64,000 bases of DNA from Maratus speciosus (taxonomy: Eukaryota; Arthropoda; Arachnida; Araneae; Salticidae), in assembly GCA_963932465.1 (NCBI GenBank), contig OZ010795.1:522355451-522419450 (forward strand). The letters are read 5' to 3'. This document shows positions 46,141-57,493 of the stretch, one piece after another. Below the pieces are notes generated by a model. The model was given only the letters and a program-made list of their open reading frames with translations. It was not told where the DNA came from and did no database searches. The position numbers and the translations under genes are program-made. Within the stretch, counting starts at the first letter, position 1, and each line of letters starts with the position of its first letter.

Positions 46141-49100
46141 CCTATGTCAGGCTGTAACTCTCGTATTTATGAACCGATTTGGATGTAATTCGGTGTGTAC
46201 ATAGTACATACCAATGTCTCGACCGAGTTCGTTGGCCAGCTTCATCCGCCATTTTGTTTCAAAATGGCGGCCATTTAAAATTTTTAAAAAAAATTAAAAT
46301 TTGAAATGTGATACCAAAAAATTGAAAATGGAAAAATATTTTTTTCTTATGTATTTGACCTTTATACAAAGACTCCGTAGCAGTTTTTGTTTCGTCTATA
46401 TCTTAAAAAATGGCTGAGTTATAGCATTTTGAATTTCTAGCGAAGCTGACATTTTGAAAAGTCCTGAATTTTGTCACGCGATAAAAGGCGTATTTATGAA
46501 CCGATTTGGATGTAACTTCGTTTATACATAGTACAGACCAATGTCTCGACCTAGTTCGTTGGCCAGCTTCATCCGCCATGTTTGATTAAAAATGGCGGCC
46601 ATTTAAAATTTTAAGAAAAATTTAAATTGGAAATGTGGTACCAAAAAATTGAAAATTGAAAAAATATTTTTTCTTATGTGATTGACCTTGATAAAAAGAT
46701 TCGGGAGCAGTTTTTGTTTCGTTTATATCTTAAAAAATGGCTGAGTTATAGCATTTTGAATTTCTAGCGTGGCTGACATTTTGAAACGCCCTGATTTTTG
46801 CCACGTGATAACAGACGTATTTATGAACCGATTTGGATGTACCTTGGTGTGTACATAGTACATACAAATAACTCAACCGAGTTCGTTGGCCAGCTTCATC
46901 CGCCATCTTGTTACAAAATGGCGGCCATTTAAAAAAATTAAAAAAAAATTAAAATTTAAAATGAGACGCCAAAAAATTGGAAAATGAAAAAGATTTTTTC
47001 GTATGTGTTTGACCTTAATACAAAGATTCCGGAACAGGTTTTGTTTCGTCTATATCTAAAAAATGGCTGAGTTATAACATTTTGAATTTCTATTGTTGCT
47101 GACATTTTAAAACGACCTGATTTTTGTCTTTCGATAACAGGCGTATTTATGAACCTATTTGGATATTACTTGGTCCGTACATAGTGCATACCAATGTCTC
47201 GACCGAGTTCGTTGGCCAGCTTCATTCGCCATCTTGTTTCAAAAGGGTTGCGATTTTTTTTTTAATGTATTTTAAAATTTAAAATGAGGTATTAAAAAAT
47301 TGGAAAATGAAAAAGATTTTTTTTATGTGTTTGGACTTGATACAAAGATTCGGAGCAGTTTTTGTTTCTGAAAATTTGTTCTTTTGTTTATATCTTAAAA
47401 AGTGGTTGAATTATAGCACTTTGAATTCCTATCATGGCTAGCACTTTGAAACGATCTTGTATTTGTCACGCGATACCACACGTATTCGCCTATTTCGATG
47501 GAAGAAGGCGTGTGGATAGTATACATCAATATCTCGACCAAGTTCGCTGGCCAGATTCATCAGCCATCTTGTTTCAAAATGGCGGCCATTAAATTAAAAA
47601 ATATTATATTTAAAGTGAGGTGCAAAAAAATTAGAAATTGAAAAAGGCTTTTTTCTTAAGTATTTGACCTTGATATAAGGATTCAGGAGCATTTTTTGTT
47701 TGCCTTTATCTTAAAAAGTCCTTCCGGCCAGTGCCGGGAGGAAGAGGTAGCTTTCATAATCCTTATTTTAAAAAAGCCAAATTATATCATTCAAACACAC
47801 GAAGCTCAATTTAGTGGAAACCGAATATAGGAGATTCAATACTAATTTTTATCAATATAATGAATGAGAATTTCGCGAAATTAGTCAGCTTTATCCAAGC
47901 TGCTTTTCTTTAAAGTAACATATATTTGGCTGCCAAATTCGGCAATTTCTTAAAGTGCCTGTCATTTTAAGACAACATGGTGGATGAGGCTAATCAGTGA
48001 ACTTGGTCGAGACCTTAGTAATTGCTGTGCACATGCTCACTCACATCGGAATCGGTTAATATATAGGAAAGCTGTCGCATGCAAAAAATCAGATTTTTCA
48101 AAATGTCACCCACAATAGAAATTGAAACTGCTATATCTGAGCCATTTTTTAAGGTAAAGACAAACAAAAAATGCTCCTGAATCCTTATATCAAGGTCAAA
48201 TACTTAAGAAAGAAACCTTTTTCAATTTCTAATTTTTTTGCACCTCACTTTAAATATATATATTTTTTTTAATTTAATGGTCGCCATTTTGAAACAAGAA
48301 GGCTAATGAATCTGGCCAGCGAACTTGGTCGAGGTGTTGATGTATACTATCCACATGCCTTCTTACATCGAAATAGGCGAATACGTGTACTATCGCGTGA
48401 CAAATACAAGATCGTTTCAAAATGTTAGCCATGCTAGAAATTCAAAGTGCTATAAATCAACCATTTTTTAAGATATAAACAAAAGAACAAATTTTCAGAA
48501 ACAAAAACTGCTCCGGAATCTTTGTATCAAGGCCAAACACATAAAAAAATCTTTTTCATTTTCCAATTGTTTAATACCTCATTTTGAATTTTAAATTTAA
48601 TTTTTTTTAAATGGCAACCCTTTTGAAACAAGATGGCGAATGAAGCTGGCCAACGAACTCGGTCCAGAAATTGGTATGTACTATGTACAGACCAAGTTAC
48701 ATCCAAATAGGTTCATAATTACGCCTGTTATCGCGTGACAAAAATCAGGTCGTGTTAAAATGTCAGCCACAAGAGAAATTCAAAATGCTATTACTCAGCC
48801 ATTTTTTTTAGATATAGACGAAAGAAAAACTGTTCCGAAATCTTTGTATTAAGGTTAAACACATACAAAAAAAATCTTTTTCACTTTCCAATTTTTTGGT
48901 ATCTCATTTAAATTTTTTTATTTTTTAATTTTTTTAAATGGCCGCCATTTTGAAACAAGATGGCGGATGAAGCCGGCCAACAACCTCGGTCGAGATATTT
49001 GTATGTACTATGTACACACCAAGGTACATCCAAATCGGTTCATAAATACGCCTTTTATTACGTGAGAAAAATCAGGACGTTTCAAAATGTCAGCCACGCT

Positions 49101-50053
49101 AGAAATTCAAAATGCTATAACTCAGCCATTTCTTAAGATATAGACGAAACAAAAACTGCTCCCGAATCTTTTTATCAAGGTCAAACACATAACAAGAAAA
49201 TATTTTTTCAATTTTTAATTTTTTGGTACCACATTTCAAATTTAAATTTTTCTTAAAAATTTAAATAGCCACCATTTTTAAACAAGATGGCGGATGAAGC
49301 TGACCAACGAACCCGGTCGAGACATTGGTATGTACTATGTATAAACGAAGTTACATCCAAATCGGTTCATAAATACGCCTTTTATCGCGTGACAAAATTC
49401 AGGACGTTTCAAAATGTCAGCCACGCTAGAAATTCAAAATGCTATAACTCAGCCATTTTTTAAGATATAGACGAAACAAAAACTGCTCCGAAATCTTTGT
49501 ATAAAGGTCAAATACATAAGAAAAAATATTTTTCCATTTTCAATTTTTTGGTACCACATTTCAAATTTAAAATTTTTAAAAAAATTTTAAATGGCCGCCA
49601 TTTTGAAACAAAATGGCGGATGAAGCTGGCCAACGAACTCGGTCGAGAGATTGGTATGTACTATGTACACACTGAATTACATCCAAATCGGTTCATAAAT
49701 ACGCCTTTTATCGCGTGACAAAATTCAGGACGTTTCAAAATGTCAGCCACGCTAGAAATTTAAAATGCTATAACTCAGCCATTTTTTAAGATATGGACGA
49801 AACAAAAACTGCTCCGGAATCTTTGTATAAAGGTCAAATACATCAGAAAAAAATAGTTTTCCATTTTTAATTTTTTGGTACCACATTTCAAGTTTAAAAA
49901 TTTTTTAAAATTTTTAAATGGCCGCCATTTTGAAACAAAACGGCGGATGAAGCTGGCCAACGAACTCGGTCGAGACATTGGTATGTACTATGTACACACC
50001 GAATTACATCGAAATCGGTTCATAATTACGGGAGTTACAGTGTGACATAGTTC

Positions 50054-50095
<42 letters not shown>

Positions 50096-50663
50096 TTTGA
50101 ACGGAGGGTGGTTTCGGGGTCTGGGGGTCATGATCGATGAAAATATACCAAAATTTTTTGAAATCGCTTTCCTCCGAACGGCTGCAATAGGTAGCTTTTT
50201 TGTAAAGAAAGCTACCTAAAAATGGCTCAGATATAGTAGTTTCAATTCCTAACGTGGGTGACATTTCGAAAAATCTGATTTTTTGCCTGCGACGGCACTC
50301 GTATATATCAACCGATTCCGATGTGAGTGAGCATGTGCTCAGCAATTATTAAGGTCTCGACCAAGTTCACTGGTTAGCCTCATCCACCATGTTGTCTTAA
50401 AATGGAAGGCACTTTAAGAAATCGCCGAATTTGGCAGCCAAATGTAAGTTACTTTAATTAAAAGCAGCTTGGATAAAGCTGACTAATTTCGCGAAATTCT
50501 CATTCATAATGATTTAGTATTGATAAAAATTAGTATTGAATCTCCTACATTCGGTTTCCATTTAATTGAGCTTCGTGTGTTTGAATAATATAAGTTGGCT
50601 TTTTTAAAATAAGGAATATGAAAGCTACCTCTTCCTCCCGGCACTGGCCGGAAGGACTTTTTT
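45529..50663. mobile_element. 5.1 kb composite palindrome, order A-X-A'-X'
   Basis: Arm A (45529-47712) is present as an inverted copy A' (48156-50217). A segment X (47713-48155) lies between them and recurs inverted as X' (50218-50663), outside A'. The outermost edge of A and A' is AGGTAGCTTTCTTTAC then AAAAAAGCTACCT, itself a hairpin. X/X' begin AAAAAGTCCTTCCGGCCAGT then GCCGGGAGGAAGAGGTAGC. The arms hold ~330 bp tandem units. No frame encodes anything I recognise. It starts 11 bp after the end of Helitron C2. It resembles foldback-type elements in architecture, but the order A-X-A'-X' is not a simple palindrome. Confidence 0.85.
45690..50045. repeat. ~330 bp units inside both arms of the composite palindrome
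   Basis: Each unit has TTATGAACCGATTTGGATGT, TACATAGTACATACCAATGT, CTCGACCGAGTTCGTTGG, CTTCATCCGCCAT, AAAATGGCGGCCATTT, GAGCAGTTTTTGTTTCGT and AAAATGGCTGAGTTATAGCA. About six direct units occupy the left arm and about six to seven inverted units the right arm. TA runs sit at the same relative place in the outer units (about 45654-45684, 46105-46138 and 50057-50091). Units nearer the centre are more diverged. Confidence 0.9.
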
Positions 50664-51500
50664 ATTATTGCAGACGTTTATAATTGCATCGTAAGTATTC
50701 ATACTTTTTTCCCTCTCATAAAATTCTCCACATCCAGATAAAAAATGACACACAACAATCAAATATATCATGACTGTCAATGACAATGTCCCCCATAGTT
50801 TCCCCCAATATAATTTTTTTTCTTTTTAGCAGATGTTTTGCTGATCGCAGTTGTGAAAGTGGCACTTTTACATTTTTCGGACCATTTTTTATGGCATTCG
50901 CTAATAACACACACACAATTACAAACTTATATGCAGATTAGTTAATTAAATTGGTGTTTAAAAAATATCTATCATATATATATATATGTTATCCTAATGA
51001 AACGAATTTATGAAACGGCTGATTGTATTCCACAGCTATTATTTCTAAAATATGAAATCCTTGGCGGTGAAATTAGCACCAACTGTCCGTATTGATCCGC
51101 GTATGTCAAAAATAGTATTAGAATTTTAAAATTTGATTTAGTTTTCGAGGTATTAATTTTTTTTCTAATTATAACAATATTTTTTTAATGATGACAACTA
51201 GATGACTCCATTTTTGTGGAAAAAAGGGAGGAAAGGGAAAAATATAAGGATTATTAGATTTATTTTCCTTTTAGTCAACTTCAAATTCAAATTGAAATTA
51301 TCTTTTATTTCAATCAAAAGTGAAGACAATATTGTGATAGTATTTTTAATATGTGTGCAATATTTTTCTCTTATTTTAGAAAAGGTTACTATTTTATATT
51401 GTTGCCAATTTTAAAAACAGCGCAAAGAACAATATTTCATTTCAATTAAAAAATGATTTACACGTGGCTATTATACGTTTGCAGGGGCAGACACCCCCTA
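50664..51500 (+). mobile_element. region ending in a Helitron-like 3' terminus
   Basis: The segment ends GCAGGGGCAGACACCCCCTA then G, that is, a short GC hairpin and CTAG (51498-51501) followed by T. Upstream sequence (GTTGCCAATTTTAAAAACAG, then TTTACACGTGGCTATTATA) matches, with drift, the interior of Helitron copies A and B (GTTGCCAA...AACAATAATGTTTGCTTC, TTTACACGTGACTATTATA). The 5' end was not located. A TA run lies at about 50976-50986. No gene. Confidence 0.55.
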
Positions 51501-51531
51501 GTATTTATATAAAAATGCAGTGCAGATGGTT

Positions 51532-51935
51532 ATAGCCCAAGAGCCGGCAGCACCAAAACCTAAGTTATCAAGCACAAGGAAAAAAAAAACCTTTATTTTA
51601 TGGGAGCGTAGAAGTAGGGGAATCTAATGATCCATATCTGCCGAAAGTGAAGTGGTGCATAAGCTAAAAATTAATACCACCAGTGGTTCACTCGTAGGTT
51701 TATCATTGTGTTTTCCTGCTCCCAGACCTCCTTTGTTTTCATACCTTTGTTTGTAGGACAAACACGATGATAAACCTATGAGTGAACCACTGGTGGTATT
51801 GATTTTTGGCTTATGCACCACTTCACTTCCGGCAGACATGGATCATTAAATTCCCCTACTTCTATTCACCCGTAAAATAAAGGTCTTTTTTGTGCTTGAT
51901 AACATAAGTTTTTGTGCTGTCGGCTCTTGGACTAT
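51532..51935. mobile_element. 404 bp foldback MITE
   Basis: Arms of about 180 bp pair almost throughout. Landmarks: CCAAGAGCCGGCAGCACC with GTGCTGTCGGCTCTTGG; TATCAAGCACAAGGAAA with TTGTGCTTGATAACATA; GTGAAGTGGTGCATAAGC with GCTTATGCACCACTTCAC; ACCACCAGTGGTTCACTC with GAGTGAACCACTGGTGGT. The unpaired centre is about 40 bp. TA lies at both edges. No transposase. Confidence 0.88.
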
Positions 51936-52499
51936 TATAAAACAACTCGTGGAGCTTCGAATCCTTTTTATATCCCTAAAGCACTTGTCATTCTTTGAGC
52001 CCAGCTGTGTAATAAAAAGAGAAAAATATAATTTAATATGGTTATAATGGATGAATTTATTTGATTTCTGAAATTGCTTTATTAAAACATGAAATTAAAA
52101 CTGTAAGCAAGATAATGTCATGCAGTGCGGACCGCTGCAGCCCCATGCATTAAAACCCCATTACATTTAGATCTTATTTCATGAAATAAATGAGCCAAAA
52201 ACGAAAAGCAGCGAAAAGAGGTTTTGAGTTAAGGCTCAGCAGATGCTAAAATATTCTCTCCTTAGTTTGTGATTAATTTTGGTTGGAATTATCATTTTAT
52301 GTTCTTAAAAAATTGAAAGGAGAATAAGATACACAATTTTAGCACATCTATCTGTCACAGTATCTAAGTTCGTGTAAAATAATCTGATGTAATTTTAATA
52401 TGAAATGAATTTCGTATAAGTAATCGTTAACAATTGATTACATTTTAATTTATTTGTTAGTAATTATTGTAATTAAGTTTTGAATAGCTATTATTTTTA
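51936..52499. other. non-coding stretch
   Basis: No supported gene. A short palindromic TGCAGTGCGGACCGCTGCA lies at about 52121-52139. Confidence 0.45.
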
Positions 52500-52780
52500 A
52501 ACTACCCGCTCGGCATTGCCAGGACCCGTGATGAATGACTCTTAAATGAACCTCAAATTTGTATGACTTTATATCTTTAACTCCATTTTATCTGAATTTA
52601 TATTTTTAAATGAAAAAATATTGAATTAAAAGTATATGCTATTTGGTATTTTATTTTCTGCGTAATTAGAGTTTTTGGAGTCTATGCTTAACAAAAGCGA
52701 GCGAAACCGTGACGAAACACTCAGGTTTTTACTAGGCGAAACCGCGACGAAACACTAAAGTTTCTACAGATTTCGCCAAA
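52500..52780 (-). mobile_element. inverted 3' fragment of the Helitron C family
   Basis: The plus strand reads ACTACCCGCTCGGCATTGCC, AGGACCCGTGATGAATGA, then CAAATTTGTATGACTTTATA and TCTTT. This corresponds in reverse to the C2 terminus (ATATAAAATCATACAAACTT then GAATTTTG ... ACGGGCCCGGTCAACGCCGG then CCGGGTCAGCTAG). The expected CTAG has decayed. The 5' limit is unclear. Confidence 0.55.
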
Positions 52781-53590
52781 AATGTCACACCATTTTAGTT
52801 TGTAAAAAATATTTCTACCCGTCCGAACGTTTCATAATTTTTGTAGGTGATCTAAATCTAGTCTATTGAGATTCCCTAAAAAGACTGTGTACATACGGAT
52901 GTTGAGTTACTTTTAGCATACAAAAAATATCGCCTCCGTTAGGCGCGAAGTGACCCGAGTTCGCGGGTTATTTGAAAGGGTTAAAATTCATATTTTTAAA
53001 AACCGATTGCACCATCGATTAGAAAAAGATTTTATGAACATATTTTTGGTTTGTCGGTACTTCTAAAATTACACCATGGAGAGGCGTTGCCATAAGGAGG
53101 AAAATATTTTTTTTTTTTTTTTGAAAAAATGACCCTCTTTGAATTTTCTTTTTTAAAAGGTTAACCTCTATATATTTTTTTAATTGATTACGGGATTTGA
53201 AACATAAGGGTACGATCTTTTAGAATATGTCTTCCGTTTGTAACTTTTGTAAGCGGTTTGGCCGATGTAAGTTAATATGACAAAATACCCCCCCCCCCCC
53301 CGGAATTACTTCTTTACGATGTTCATTTTCTCATGATGCATAAATAAGGCTTGCTTTTTCCCTCTCGTTGACTGGGATGAGTTTCTAAAGAGAGTGCGTT
53401 GCGATTGTTAATGAATAACTCAGCTTATAAGTAGATATTTTAGAATTCTGAGTCTCAGATGTATCAGGAAGGGCCTTGGACTACCCTCACAAAAATTTTC
53501 CGCTTTGTACGTGCGGTAGATTTTGCTAGCCATCGCGAATACACACACATAGAGCGAAATTTTCTTTTATTAGTATATATTATAAATATA
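52781..53590. other. non-coding, poly-C tract
   Basis: A T-run lies at about 53108-53122 and a C-run at 53288-53301. No gene is supported. The frame at 53459-53740 runs across two unrelated elements and is not a gene. Confidence 0.5.
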
Positions 53591-53672
53591 CCCAATTTTT
53601 CAAGATGGAAGGGCCCCCAAAAAGTTCCAGTCAGAGGGGCCCCTCACTTAATAAATCCGTCCCTTGCACAGG
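53590..53672 (-). mobile_element. reversed GGGGCC-rich hAT-like terminus
   Basis: Ends CACTTAATAAATCCGTCCCT then TGCA; reversed, this is GGGACGGATTTATTAAGTG, matching the terminus at 40081 (GGGGCGGATTTAAG). Inside are AGAGGGGCCCCTC and GAAGGGCCCCCAAAAAG. It directly follows the last codons of the Pao integrase remnant, so it probably inserted into or truncated it. Confidence 0.5.
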
Positions 53673-54345
53673 ATCTCCAGCAGTTGAAAACTCTAATGGA
53701 TAATGTTTTTGAATTGATCGTGTCGAACAACCGTTGTTAGTTTTCAGCTGTACTACTCTGGAAGCCCCATCTCTACTATTGTAGATTTTTACAATTTTGC
53801 CTATGGGCCACAACACACGTTTTTTATTTTCAAGTTCGATGAGGAAAACGTCCCCCACTTTAAGTTCTTGGCATTTATCGCTGGTCTTCTGAAAGAGTTG
53901 ACACAAATATTCTTTGACGAAACGATTTTTTAGTTTTTGTCGCAAAGTGTTGCAATAGCTCACACGCACATTCAGTTTGTTGGAATCGATAGAATATAGA
54001 TCAGTTAGTCCTATTTGTTTTATATCTTGAAAAAACGTGGAGGTTGTCAAAGGTATGAGATCATCAGAATCGTCTGAAACATAAGTCAATGGACGACTGT
54101 TTATTGTGGCTTCCACATCACAAAAGATCGTTAAAAGCTCCTCCAAATTCACAGAGGATCTTCCTAAAATGCGCACGAGTAAAGTATTAATTGAACGAAT
54201 AAGACGCTCCCACCATCCCCCCACCAGGCTGCAGTAGGGGGATAAAACTTCCACTTGATTGAATAACACTCGTTTTCAGCGATTTTCTGCCAATCAAGAC
54301 TCTTCAACGCATTGTCCGTTCCTCTGAAGTTGGTTCCGACCAAAT
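53650..54345 (-). pseudogene. BEL/Pao retrotransposon integrase C-terminus with DUF5641 tail, broken
   Basis: The minus strand starts at GTNFRGTDNALKSLDW (part of the Pao integrase core; the catalytic Asp just upstream is missing) and continues to IKWKFYPPTAAWWG. There a one-base frameshift (about 54212) moves the reading to GGWWERLIRSI, which holds the core Glu. An open frame of about 200 residues follows to the end. The tail has ATINSRPLTYVSDD, LKVGDVFLIELENKK and VLWPIGKIVKIYNSRDGASR, the DUF5641 pattern found after integrase in Pao elements, and ends IQKHYPLEF. The role was insertion of retroelement cDNA. Protease, reverse transcriptase and LTRs are absent. The 5' side is cut where a Penelope-like fragment begins; the 3' side is cut by a hAT-like terminus. 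Confidence 0.9.
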
Positions 54346-54560
54346 ATGAGGTATTTCAATTGATTCTTCTATTATTTTCACAACCTCTTTAATGCCTATT
54401 GATGGATAAAGAGAAACTACATCTAGACTAGCAAGTATACTATTATGATTTACTGTAATATTTTTGGTTTTCTTTACTAATGTAGTTGTAGAGTCAATTA
54501 CATTGATCCCATACCTAATAAGGAAATTGCAGGGGTTTATTCTATCCCATTTCAAACGGA
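54340..54560 (-). pseudogene. Penelope-like reverse transcriptase fragment
   Basis: The minus strand encodes SILASLDVVSLYPSIGIKEV then VKIIEES, matching the catalytic-region phrase of Penelope-like reverse transcriptases (LVSFDVVSLFTNIP..., with the first Asp of the palm). Only about 70 residues remain. The fragment ends in GAAATACCTCATATTTGGT, which occurs in the opposite orientation at 54818-54837. At its far side it meets the endonuclease part of a Penelope-like element on the other strand, so the element is internally inverted. Confidence 0.8.
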
Positions 54561-54564
54561 AAAA

Positions 54565-54906
54565 CAGAAGAAGTTAAGCTACATAGGTATGACCACTCGA
54601 AAATTTAAAGAAATATTGGTGGAGCACATGAGAGATATCAAGTTTAACCGACCATCTACAGCACTTTCCAGATTAAATCAACGTCAAAATTTAAAAATTG
54701 ATTTCGAAAACGCAAAAGTTATTATACCTACATCAGATTGTTATTCTTTGAGAATTAGGGAATCATTGGAGATTTTAAGTAAAGAAAATAGTGTATGTAA
54801 CGATGTTTTATCCTATGAAATACCTCATATTTGGTTTAATGTTTTAAAAATATCTAACACTTCAGCATCGGAACGAAACAACTTCATGTACACCCCCAGC
54901 AAATAA
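54565..54906 (+). pseudogene. Penelope-like element GIY-YIG endonuclease C-terminus
   Basis: The open frame continues upstream of the ATG at 54589 and gives KKLSYIGMTTRKFKEILVEH, with the Y-I-G and R...EH signature of the GIY-YIG nuclease at the C-terminus of Penelope-like proteins. It is followed by RPSTALSRLNQRQNLKIDFENAK and LRIRESLEI, also typical of the family tail. The enzyme nicks target DNA for priming. The first (GIY) half of the domain is missing. The stop at about 54904 is probably natural or near-natural. The neighbouring RT piece is on the opposite strand. Confidence 0.85.
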
Positions 54907-55138
54907 TAGACTGATCCTTTTTCCCATACTGGTGTATAAATAGCTCAGTGAATGCGACATTCCAGCGAAAATATCCTTTGAAAATGATCGCGTTTGCGAT
55001 CGAAAGATCTCAGGAAACATCTTTTCTGTTATCATATGATTTTTAACATCAACGGTTTTTAAGTTTTTAAAGACCAGTTCATTATGTAACGGAATATTTT
55101 AATAAATTTTTGTGCACCTTTTTAGTAAACAGTTTTTA

Positions 55139-56201
55139 GGTGCGTTCGTAATTATATAAATACGTAGCACCTATAGTCGTCGTTCAGTCCGTCCGTCCGT
55201 CTGTCCGTCCGTCTGTCCGGATGTAACAGAGCAAAAACTACCCAACCGAATGGTGTGAAATTTCAAATATATGATTGTTGCAAAATTTTGTCGAGCCATT
55301 TCAAATTTTATGAAAATCGGATGTACAGTTTAATTACAGGGACAGTCAAAAGTTTTTCTTTACATTACGGCCAATGGGAAAAATTATTGCAAGTGCATTT
55401 TAATGATATTAGAGCCTTCCGAATGATCTGAAATTTTAAAGATATAACTGTTGCAAAATTTTGTCGAGCCATTTCAAATTTTAGGAAAATCGGATGTATA
55501 GTTTAATTACAGGGACAGTCAAAAGTTTTTCTTTACATTACGGCCAATGGGAAAAATTATTGCAAGTGCATTTTAATGATATTAGAGCCTTCCGAATGAT
55601 CTGAAATTTTAAAGATATAACTGTTGCAAAATTTTGTCGAGCCATTTCAAATTTTAGGAAAATCGGATGCATAGTTTAATTACAGGGACAGTCAAAAGTT
55701 TTTCTTTACATTACGGCCAATGGGAAAAATTATTGCAAGTGCATTTTAATGATATTACAGACTTCCGAATGGTCTGAAATTTTAAAGATATAATTATTGC
55801 AAAGTTTTGTTGAGCTATTTCAAATTTTAGGAAAATCGGATGTATCGTTTAATTACAGGGAACAGTCGAAAGTGTTCCGTTACATTACGGGGAATGGGAA
55901 AAATTATTGCAAGTGCATTTTAATGATATTACAGCCTTCCGAATGGTCTGAAATTTTAAAGATATAATTGTTGCAAAGTTTTGTTGAGCTATTTCAAATT
56001 TTAAGAAAATCGGATGTATAGTTTAATTACAGGGACAGTCAAAAGTGTTCCGTTACATTACGGGGAATGGGAAAAAATTATTGGAAGTGCATTTTAATGA
56101 TGTATCAGACTATGCGCTTTATGAAGTGCAAAAAAGTATACATTCAGTACAATATGGGGTGCAAAAAATAATTATAAAACTACTTATAGTACGAACGCAC
56201 C
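55139..56201. mobile_element. 1.06 kb inverted-repeat element with ~172 bp internal repeats
   Basis: Ends are AGGTGCGTTCGTA at both sides, inverted, with some further pairing (ATAA...). Just inside the left end is a TCCGTCCGTCCGTCTGTCCG tract (55187-55220). Then come five units of about 172 bp: TTAATTACAGGGACAGTCAA, AAGTTTTTCTTTACATTACG, GGGAAAAATTATTGCAAGTG, TTTTGTCGAGCCATTTCAAA and AGGAAAATCGGATGTATAG, at 55336, 55508, 55681, 55853 and 56028. Units 1-3 are nearly identical. An older inverted relative lies at 35560-36715. No coding frame and no clear target duplication. Confidence 0.85.
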
Positions 56202-57118
56202 TCATTTGCCACGTTTGACGAGCAATTTCCAACTTGTTAATTTTAGTTGAAATATTTTCTGTTTAGAGAAAAATTCTCGCAATACATATTTATTTTCGTG
56301 TTATATGTTTATTAAATCTTTAAAGTAGTAGTGAAGAATATTGGTACAAAGGTGTAAGAAATTTTCTCATAAACTTCAAAACATTTTTGTGTTTAATTTT
56401 ATCCCAGAAAAACATCTTTGCGATCCAATATCTAATTGGTAATGTAGATGATTACTACACTGAACAGTCAAAACAATATTGCATTCATAATACCTATCCA
56501 ATGTTGTAAACGCCGAAAAAAGTGTAAAAATATTTCTTTGATTTATAAAGTTATCTCTGTTATTTTAAGAAGGAAAATATATTTGAAATAAATTCATGAA
56601 AGGAATTCGACACATGGCTATTCTCATTGTAAACCTTAAAGAAAAGCTTTGTTTATGACACTTCGAAATGTAACTTTTATAGTACAATTTTTTCCTTCGC
56701 CTATTTCCACAGATCACTATCATTTTCCCTTTTTTGCGAGCGATCAGATGCATCGGTAACGTCTGAGCTTTTGAATACAGAGCTTATTGCGAACTTCACT
56801 TCAAGTTTCAGGTTTTATCTTTATGCATTTTTTCTGTATCTATTATGAACATTTTGAGATAAAATAATATGTATATATATGTAATGTGTGTGTGTGTGTG
56901 TATGTATTTACATGTATATATATAATCATTAAATAAACATTACCGACCACCAACAAAAACTGTGAAATTATGAATAAAATTACATTAACAAATAGAATTC
57001 ACACCAACACACTTAACATAGATTCCCAAAACATAGTAAAAAACAGCAGATATTGAGTAACAGACTGGTATGATAGAAACTTGTAGAACTTAGACAGAAT
57101 CATTGGGTCCCAAATGGC
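56202..57118. other. non-coding, GT microsatellite
   Basis: A GT run lies at about 56886-56903 with TA-rich flanks. No gene or terminus is visible. The 62-residue minus frame at 56565-56753 has no recognisable motif. Confidence 0.5.
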
Positions 57119-57122
57119 TTAA

Positions 57123-57440
57123 CCCTCTAGTGCATGATTTTTTATTTTTTCTTAAAAAATATATATTTACTTCCTTGACGGCCATAAATTATAGGAAAAA
57201 TATTGAAAAAAGTTTCACTGAATGTTTGTGAATGTGTGTTCACATGAAGTTTTTTAAATTGTTGCCAAATGGCAACACCATGCATTAACACACAAACTTT
57301 TTTTAAAACTTTGCCAACTAGCAACACTGTGCTGTTTTATTGCAATTTTATTTTTGTAAATTATAAGATTTTAAATGCATATAATACTTTACATATACTT
57401 AGAAAAATAAAACGATATATATATGTATGTATTCATATAC

Positions 57441-57493
<53 letters not shown>

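Noticed and set aside
45529..50660. CRISPR array or bacterial repeat system
   Set aside because: Units are ~330 bp, imperfect, without short spacers, and in inverted arms. The sequence is eukaryotic, so CRISPR does not apply.
53459..53740. 93-residue plus-strand frame
   Set aside because: It crosses the hAT-like terminus and the antisense side of the Pao integrase remnant, so it joins unrelated sequences.
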